Positions 23,092 through 27,946 of a stretch of 27,946 nt of DNA are shown in pieces. The DNA comes from Pelomonas sp036404855 (GTDB taxonomy: Bacteria; Pseudomonadota; Gammaproteobacteria; Burkholderiales; Burkholderiaceae_C), in contig NZ_DASWYS010000185.1 of NCBI RefSeq assembly GCF_036404855.1, forward strand, positions 1 to 27,946, given 5' to 3'. The translations under genes and the position numbers were made by a program. Under the pieces are notes generated by a model. It was given only the letters and a program-made list of their open reading frames with translations, was not told the DNA's origin and searched no databases. Every line of letters begins with the position of its first letter. The stretch's first letter is position 1.

Positions 23092-23125
23092 ACAGTTTTT
23101 AACTGTTGACAAGAAATGTCAGCAG
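23092..23125. promoter_or_regulatory. Two overlapping palindromes, probable operator of the RND operon
   Basis: ACAGTT (23092-23097) and AACTGT (23101-23106) form a perfect palindrome around TTT. Overlapping it, CTGTTGACA (23103-23111) and TGTCAGCAG (23117-23125) form a second one with eight of nine pairs around AGAAA. The region is AT-rich compared with its surroundings and lies 80-115 bp upstream of the adaptor ATG, just after the terminator of the previous gene. This is the kind of site a LysR- or TetR-type regulator would use. Which one is not shown, because no regulator gene is adjacent. TTGACA at 23106-23111 could also be a -35, but no -10 follows at the right distance. Confidence 0.5.
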
Positions 23126-23149
23126 CCTGACCGGGCTTTCAGGTTTGGG

Positions 23150-23180
23150 GTGACGGGACGGGGTGCGAAATGCTTACAGT
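23150..23180 (+). promoter_or_regulatory. Possible promoter of the RND efflux operon
   Basis: GTGACG (23150-23155) and TACAGT (23175-23180) are each four-of-six matches to the sigma-70 hexamers with a 19-base spacer. The -10 is in a TGCTTACAGTCG context typical of GC-rich Burkholderiales promoters. It lies 27 bp before the adaptor ATG, and the overlapping palindromes would then sit 25-60 bp upstream of the -35, an activator position. Confidence 0.35.
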
Positions 23181-23206
23181 CGCCGCCTTGCCCTCGGAGC
23201 CCCCCC

Positions 23207-24394
23207 ATGACAAAGAAGAACCTGGCCCTGACCCTGACTCCCCTCGTCGCCCTCCTGCTCGCCGCCTGCGGCCAGAAGCAGGACGGCGCCGGTGGCCATG
23301 GCGGCCCGCCGCCTGTATCGGTGGCGCCCGCCACGCAGCGAGAGGTGCAGGAGTTCGACGAGTTCACCGCCCGCCTGGAGGCGCCCGACACGGTCGACGT
23401 GCGCGCCCGCGTGGCTGGCACGGTCGAAGCGGTGCGCTTCAAGGAAGGCCAGGTCGTCAGGAAGGGCGACCCGCTGTTCAGCATCGACGCCCGCGCCTTC
23501 AAGGCCGAGGTGGCCCGCGCCGAGGCGCAGATCGCCGCGCTCAAGACCCAGGCCGATCTGGCCCGCGCTGATCTGGCCCGCTCCGAGAAGCTGGTCAGCG
23601 TCAACGCCGTCAGCCAGCAGGAGATCGACCAGCTGCGCTCGGCCCTGCGCAGCGCCGAGGCCAACCAGAAGGCCGCCGAGGCTGCCCTGGTGCAGGCCAG
23701 GCTGAATGTCGAGTACGCCAATGTGACGGCCCCCGTCGGCGGCCGCACCTCGCGTGCCAATGTGACGCCCGGCAACCTCGTCGGCGTGGGCGACCCGGTG
23801 CTGACCACGGTGGTCTCCAGCGACAAGGTCTATGCCTACTTCGACGCCAGCGAGGCGACCTACCTGAAGTACATGCGCTCGACCAAGCCCATCCTGGCCG
23901 CCGTGCAGATGGGGCTGTCCAACGAGCAGGGCTACCCGCACACCGGCAAGCTGGACTTCGTCGACAACCGGCTGAACCCGGCCACGGCATCCATCCGTGC
24001 CCGTGCGGTGTTCGACAACAAGGGCGGCCAGTTCACGCCGGGCCTGTACGCCCGCGTGAAGCTGGGCGGCAGTGGCAGCTACCAGGGTGTGGTCATCCCG
24101 GAGCGCGCCATCACCACCGACCAGACGCGCAAGATCGTTCTCATCGTTGGTGCCAACAACATCGTGCAGCCCCGCCCCGTCACGCCGGGCGCGCTGATCG
24201 ACGGCATGCGCGTCGTCGAGGGCGTCAAGGCCGGCGAGCTGGTCATCGTCGACGGGCTGCTGCGCGCCTTCCCCGGCGCACCGGTCACGCCGCAGGTGCT
24301 CAAGGTCGACGACAAGGGCATGCCGATTCCGGCCGCACCGCAGGGCCAGCCGGGCGCAGCGCCCGCCGCGCCGGCTTCCGCCGCCTCGAAGTAA
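23207..24394 (+). CDS. RND efflux periplasmic adaptor (MexE/OqxA-like lipoprotein)
   Basis: This 395-residue protein is the membrane-fusion subunit of a tripartite RND pump. The signal peptide ends in a lipobox LAAC with C21 as the lipidated residue. The lipoyl/barrel-sandwich halves (VRARVAGTVEAVRFKEGQVVRKGDPLF, seen as VAGTVEAV and EGQVVRKGDPLF; and YANVTAPVGGRTSRANV) flank an alpha-hairpin at about residues 100-160. Beta-barrel and membrane-proximal domains follow, then a Pro/Ala-rich tail. The start at ATG 23207 is chosen because it gives the lipoprotein signal; GGAG at 23196-23199 lies 7 bp upstream. An open frame reaches back to 23081 but is non-coding in character. It is first of an operon with pump and channel. 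Confidence 0.94.
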   Translation: MTKKNLALTLTPLVALLLAACGQKQDGAGGHGGPPPVSVAPATQREVQEFDEFTARLEAPDTVDVRARVAGTVEAVRFKEGQVVRKGDPLFSIDARAFKAEVARAEAQIAALKTQADLARADLARSEKLVSVNAVSQQEIDQLRSALRSAEANQKAAEAALVQARLNVEYANVTAPVGGRTSRANVTPGNLVGVGDPVLTTVVSSDKVYAYFDASEATYLKYMRSTKPILAAVQMGLSNEQGYPHTGKLDFVDNRLNPATASIRARAVFDNKGGQFTPGLYARVKLGGSGSYQGVVIPERAITTDQTRKIVLIVGANNIVQPRPVTPGALIDGMRVVEGVKAGELVIVDGLLRAFPGAPVTPQVLKVDDKGMPIPAAPQGQPGAAPAAPASAASK

Positions 24395-24411
24395 TCCCAA
24401 GGCGGTTGCCC

Positions 24412-27400
24412 ATGGACATCTCACGCTTTTTCATCGACCGGCCGCGTTTCGCGACCGTGTTGTCCTTGTTCGTCTTCCTGCTCGGCGCGCTGGCCATCCC
24501 GCTGCTGCCGGTCTCGGAATACCCCGAGGTCGCGCCGCCGCAGGTCGTCGTGCGCGCCCAGTACCCCGGCGCCAACCCGCGCGTCATCGCCGAGACGGTG
24601 GCCACGCCGCTCGAGGAGCAGATCAACGGCCTCGAGAACGTGCTCTATTTCGAGAGCCAGGCCACCGGCGACGGCGGCATGACGCTGACGGTCACGTTCA
24701 AGATCGGTACGTCCCCCGAGGCCGCCGAGACGGCGGTGCAGAACCGCATCAACCGCGCGCTGCCGCGCCTGCCCGACATCGTCCGCACCATCGGCGTGAC
24801 GACCGAGAAGTCCGCACCCAACCTGACCATGGTGGTCCACCTGGTCAGCCCGGACAACTCGCGTGATGCGCTCTACCTGCGCAACTACGCCACGCTGAAC
24901 GTGCGTGACGACCTGCTGCGCATCCCTGGCATGGGCTCGGTGCTGAGCTTCGGCGCAGGCGACTACGCCATGCGCATCTGGCTGGATCCGCAGAAGCTCG
25001 CCGCGCGCAGCATGACGGCCGGCGAGGTCGTCGGTGCCATCCGCGAGCAGAACACGCAGGTCGCCGCCGGCGTGGTCGGTGCCTCGCCGTCGCCCAAGGG
25101 GACAGACTTTCAGCTGGCCATCAATGCCCAGGGGCGGCTGGCGACGGAGGAAGAGTTCGGCAACATCATCGTCCGCAGCGACACCAAGACCGGCGCCATG
25201 GTGCGCGTGAAGGACGTGGCGCGGGTCGAGATCAGCGCCAACACCTATGCGCTGCGCAGCCTGCTGAACAACAAGGAAGCCGCGGCCATCGCCATCTTCC
25301 AGGCGCCGGGCTCCAACGCGCTGGCGATCTCTGACAACGTCCGCAAGACCATGGAGAAGCTCAAGCCCAGCTTCCCCAAGGGCGTGGACTACGACATCGT
25401 CTACGACCCGACGCGCTTCGTGCAGACCTCCATCGAGAAGGTGGTCAGCACCTTGTTCGAGGCGGTGGCACTGGTGGTGCTGGTGGTCATCTTGTTCCTG
25501 CAGACCTGGCGCGCCTCCATCATCCCGTTGGTGGCCGTGCCGGTGTCCATCGTCGGCACCTTTGCCGTGCTGCTGCTGCTGGGCTTCTCCATCAACACGC
25601 TGACGCTGTTCGGCCTGGTGCTGGCCATCGGCATCGTGGTGGACGACGCCATCGTGGTGGTCGAGAACGTCGAGCGCAACATCCAGGACGGCCTGACACC
25701 ACATGCGGCGACCGTCAAGGCGATGCAGGAGGTCTCCGGCCCCATCATCGCCATCGCGCTGGTGCTGTGCGCCGTGTTCATCCCGCTGACGCTGGTGCCG
25801 GGCCTGTCGGGCCAGTTCTACAAGCAGTTCGCGGTGACCATCGCGATCTCGACGGTGATTTCGGCCTTCAACTCGCTGACGCTGTCGCCCGCGCTCGCCG
25901 CCATCTTGCTGCGCCCCCATGACGCGCCCAAGGACGCGCTGATGCGTGGCATGGACAAGCTGTTCGGCCCCTTCTTCCACTGGTTCAACCGCTTCTTCCA
26001 CCGCCGCTCCGAGGACTACGGCCGCGGCGTGACCGGCATCCTCAAGCGCAAGTCGATGGCGCTGATCGTCTATGCGCTGCTGCTGGGCGGCACGGCCCTG
26101 CTGTTCACGCGAATCCCCAGTGGCTTCGTGCCCGCGCCGGACAAGCAGTACCTGATCGGCATCGTGCAACTGCCGGCAGGCTCCAGCCTGGACCGCACGG
26201 AGGAAGTCCTGCGTCGCATGACCGACATCGCACTCAAGGTGCCTGGCATCGTCGACTCGGTGGCCTTCCCCGGGCTGTCGGGTGCCGGCTTCTCGGCCGC
26301 GCCCAACGAGGGCATCGTCTTCTTCGGCCTGGAGAGCTTCGACAAGCGCACCACCCGCGACAAGAGCAAGGAGGCCATCCTTGGTCAGGTCAACGGCGCC
26401 ATCCAGCAGATCCAGGGTGCGCGCATGTTCGTCGTGCCGCCGCCGCCGGTCGACGGCCTGGGTATTGCCGGCGGCTTCAAGGTGCAGGTGCAGGACCGCA
26501 GCAGCCAGGGCGAGCAGGCCCTGTACGGCGCGGTCTGGGGCACGCTGGGCCAGGTCTATGGCAACCAGAACACCAGCATCGGCACGCCGTACTCCAACTA
26601 CGACATCAACGTGCCGCAGCTGTTCGCCAATGTGGACCGCGTGAAGGCAAAGCAGATGGGTGTGCCGCTGGGCTCCATCTACGACACGCTGCAGATCAAC
26701 CTCGGCTCGCTGTACGTCAACGATTTCACCAAGTTCGGCAAGACCTACCAGGTCATCGTGCAGGCCGATGCGCCCTTCCGCGCCAAGGCCGAGGACATCA
26801 CGCAGCTCAAGACCCGCAACGATGCGGGCGAGATGGTGCCGCTGGGTTCGCTGATGAGCGTCGAGCCCACCTTCGGCCCGACGCGCGTGACGCGCTACAA
26901 CGGCTTCCCGTCGGCGGACATCAACGGCGCACCCAAGCCCGGCTTCTCGAGCGGCCAGGCCGAAGGCGAGATCGAGGCCTTGCTGAAGAACCTGCCACGC
27001 GGCTTCGGCTACGAGTTCACCGACCTCAGCTACCAGGACCGCCTGACGCGCAACGTCACCGTGCCGGTGCTCAACATCGAGATCCCGACGCTGGCCGCGG
27101 TGCTGCTGTTCTCGGTGCTGCTGGTCATCCTCGTGCTCGCCGCACAGTACGAGAGCTGGAGCCTGCCGCTGGCCATCATCCTCATCGTGCCGATGTGCAT
27201 CCTGTCGGCGCTGTTCGGCGTGTGGCTGTCGCACTTCCCGCCGTTCATGCAGGCGGGAGACCTGAACATCTTCACGCAGGTGGCGCTGGTCGTGCTGGTG
27301 GGCCTGGCGTGCAAGAACGCCATCCTGATCGTCGAGTTCGCCAAGGAGCTGGAGGAGCAGGGCCGCACCATCCGCGAGGCCGTCATCGAAGCCTGCCGCC

Positions 27401-27702
27401 TGCGGCTGCGCCCCATCCTGATGACGTCCATCGCGTTCTGCGCCGGCGTCATCCCGCTGATTCTGGGCAGTGGTGCCGGCAGCGAAATGCGCCGCGCCAT
27501 GGGCATCGCCGTGTTCGCCGGCATGCTGGGCGTGACGTTCTTCGGCATCTTCCTGACGCCGGTCTTCTACAGCCTGCTGCGCGCCGGCACCGAGAAGCGT
27601 CGAGCCCGCGCCGCGGCGCTTCGCGCCCAGGTCGATGCCTCGGCCCATGCCTTCCATCCCGGCATCGACGATGAAGAACCCACGAAGAAGGAGGGCCACT
27701 GA
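24412..27702 (+). CDS. RND efflux pump, HAE1 family (MexF/OqxB/BpeF-like)
   Basis: This 1096-residue inner-membrane pump exports drugs or other hydrophobic compounds using proton flow. It begins MDISRFFIDRPRFATVLSLF, typical of the family. Two RND repeats are seen, with proton-relay residues D411 and D412 in TM4 (GIVVDDAIVVVENVERN) and K968 in TM10 (GLACKNAILIVEFAKELE). Sequence blocks such as LLPVSEYPEVAPPQVVVRAQYPGAN (seen as PVSEYPEV and RAQYPGAN), DYAMRIWLDPQKLAARS and VAFPGLSGAGFS fit the MexF/OqxB branch from memory of that family. The C-terminus is charged (DDEEPTKKEGH). ATG 24412 is preferred over a TTG two codons earlier. It follows the adaptor by 17 bp. Confidence 0.96.
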   Translation: MDISRFFIDRPRFATVLSLFVFLLGALAIPLLPVSEYPEVAPPQVVVRAQYPGANPRVIAETVATPLEEQINGLENVLYFESQATGDGGMTLTVTFKIGTSPEAAETAVQNRINRALPRLPDIVRTIGVTTEKSAPNLTMVVHLVSPDNSRDALYLRNYATLNVRDDLLRIPGMGSVLSFGAGDYAMRIWLDPQKLAARSMTAGEVVGAIREQNTQVAAGVVGASPSPKGTDFQLAINAQGRLATEEEFGNIIVRSDTKTGAMVRVKDVARVEISANTYALRSLLNNKEAAAIAIFQAPGSNALAISDNVRKTMEKLKPSFPKGVDYDIVYDPTRFVQTSIEKVVSTLFEAVALVVLVVILFLQTWRASIIPLVAVPVSIVGTFAVLLLLGFSINTLTLFGLVLAIGIVVDDAIVVVENVERNIQDGLTPHAATVKAMQEVSGPIIAIALVLCAVFIPLTLVPGLSGQFYKQFAVTIAISTVISAFNSLTLSPALAAILLRPHDAPKDALMRGMDKLFGPFFHWFNRFFHRRSEDYGRGVTGILKRKSMALIVYALLLGGTALLFTRIPSGFVPAPDKQYLIGIVQLPAGSSLDRTEEVLRRMTDIALKVPGIVDSVAFPGLSGAGFSAAPNEGIVFFGLESFDKRTTRDKSKEAILGQVNGAIQQIQGARMFVVPPPPVDGLGIAGGFKVQVQDRSSQGEQALYGAVWGTLGQVYGNQNTSIGTPYSNYDINVPQLFANVDRVKAKQMGVPLGSIYDTLQINLGSLYVNDFTKFGKTYQVIVQADAPFRAKAEDITQLKTRNDAGEMVPLGSLMSVEPTFGPTRVTRYNGFPSADINGAPKPGFSSGQAEGEIEALLKNLPRGFGYEFTDLSYQDRLTRNVTVPVLNIEIPTLAAVLLFSVLLVILVLAAQYESWSLPLAIILIVPMCILSALFGVWLSHFPPFMQAGDLNIFTQVALVVLVGLACKNAILIVEFAKELEEQGRTIREAVIEACRLRLRPILMTSIAFCAGVIPLILGSGAGSEMRRAMGIAVFAGMLGVTFFGIFLTPVFYSLLRAGTEKRRARAAALRAQVDASAHAFHPGIDDEEPTKKEGH

Positions 27703-27703
27703 C

Positions 27704-27946
27704 ATGCTGGTCCGTCTCACCCCTCTCGCCCTTGCGGCGCTGGTCGGCTGCGCCGCGCCAGGTCTGTCGCAAGGCCCGGCCAACCTCGCCCCCGAGAAGT
27801 TCGCCCAACTGCCCGCGATCGACGCCCAGGCCAACCCCGGCGCCGCAACGATGACGGCCGCCTTCGTCGACAGCGCCCAACTGCAACGCGTCGTCGACGA
27901 GGTGCTGGCGAACAACCGCGACCTGCGCGCGGCCGCGGCGCGCCTC
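27704..27946 (+). CDS. RND efflux outer-membrane channel lipoprotein, N-terminal part
   Basis: This is the first 81 codons of what should be an OprN/NodT-type outer-membrane factor; the rest is beyond the right edge. It has a short lipoprotein signal with lipobox LVGC (C16), then a Pro-rich stretch and the beginning of the helical barrel domain (LQRVVDEVLANNRDLRAAAARL), which is the usual first helix of these trimeric channels. AAGGAGG at 27688-27694 precedes the ATG by 9 bp and lies inside the pump gene end. It begins one base after the pump stop. Identification rests on that helix, the lipobox and operon position. Confidence 0.88.
   Translation, partial: MLVRLTPLALAALVGCAAPGLSQGPANLAPEKFAQLPAIDAQANPGAATMTAAFVDSAQLQRVVDEVLANNRDLRAAAARL

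Noticed and set aside
23106..23111. TTGACA as a sigma-70 -35 box for the efflux operon
   Set aside because: A 16-18 base spacer leads only to GC-rich hexamers (TGACCG, GACCGG, ACCGGG), so no -10 supports it. It is better explained as part of the palindrome.
24421..27915. 1164-codon minus-strand frame opposite the RND pump
   Set aside because: It mirrors the real pump gene, whose TM and proton-relay motifs are clear. The antisense product is a His/Gln/Asp-rich shadow.
1..27946. Defence island, prophage, integron or CRISPR array
   Set aside because: No integrase, transposase, phage structural gene, tandem direct-repeat array or tRNA attachment site was seen. Composition is uniform and gene order matches ordinary core chromosome.

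Overview
This is a 27.9 kb piece of GC-rich chromosome from what looks like a betaproteobacterium of the order Burkholderiales, possibly the Roseateles/Rubrivivax/Mitsuaria neighbourhood. The basis is gene order and protein character: recA-recX-DUF2889-sucC on one strand, and mreBCD-mrdA-rodA diverging from gatCAB. The genus is inference, because no rRNA or other marker is present. Nearly all of the window is dense core chromosome. I see no transposase, integrase, phage gene, CRISPR array, tRNA or rRNA, and no intergenic gap longer than about 210 bp.

Layout. (1) 1-2783, minus strand: sucC (cut by the left edge), a DUF2889 gene, recX and recA, with a LexA box in front of recA. (2) 2957-5161, plus strand: an OmpR-type response regulator and its TctE/QseC-like histidine kinase, divergent from recA. 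(3) 5213-11046, minus strand: the elongasome cluster mreB-mreC-mreD-mrdA(PBP2)-rodA, which builds the lateral wall of a rod-shaped cell. (4) 11256-14492, plus strand: gatC-gatA-gatB, the tRNA-dependent amidotransferase. (5) 14526-18286, minus strand: a DUF4124 exported protein joined stop-to-start with pyrE, then a terminator and a 773-residue TonB-dependent receptor. (6) 18466-21349, plus strand: exonuclease III, a small exported Ala/Pro/Thr-rich protein, and a tandem pair of YkuD-fold (L,D-transpeptidase-like) proteins with altered active-site motifs. (7) 21479-23035: a POT/PTR oligopeptide transporter followed by a clear terminator. (8) 23207-27946: a MexEF-OprN/OqxAB-like RND efflux operon (lipoprotein adaptor, inner-membrane pump, and an outer-membrane channel cut by the right edge), preceded by two overlapping palindromes.

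Themes. Much of the window serves the envelope (elongasome, transpeptidase-like pair, exported small proteins, receptor, efflux, peptide uptake). A second group serves DNA repair (recA, recX, xthA). I found no convincing wholly new system. The least ordinary items are the YkuD-fold pair with its small exported neighbour, the palindromes before the RND operon, the recA-recX hairpin, and the uncharacterised DUF2889 and DUF4124 genes.
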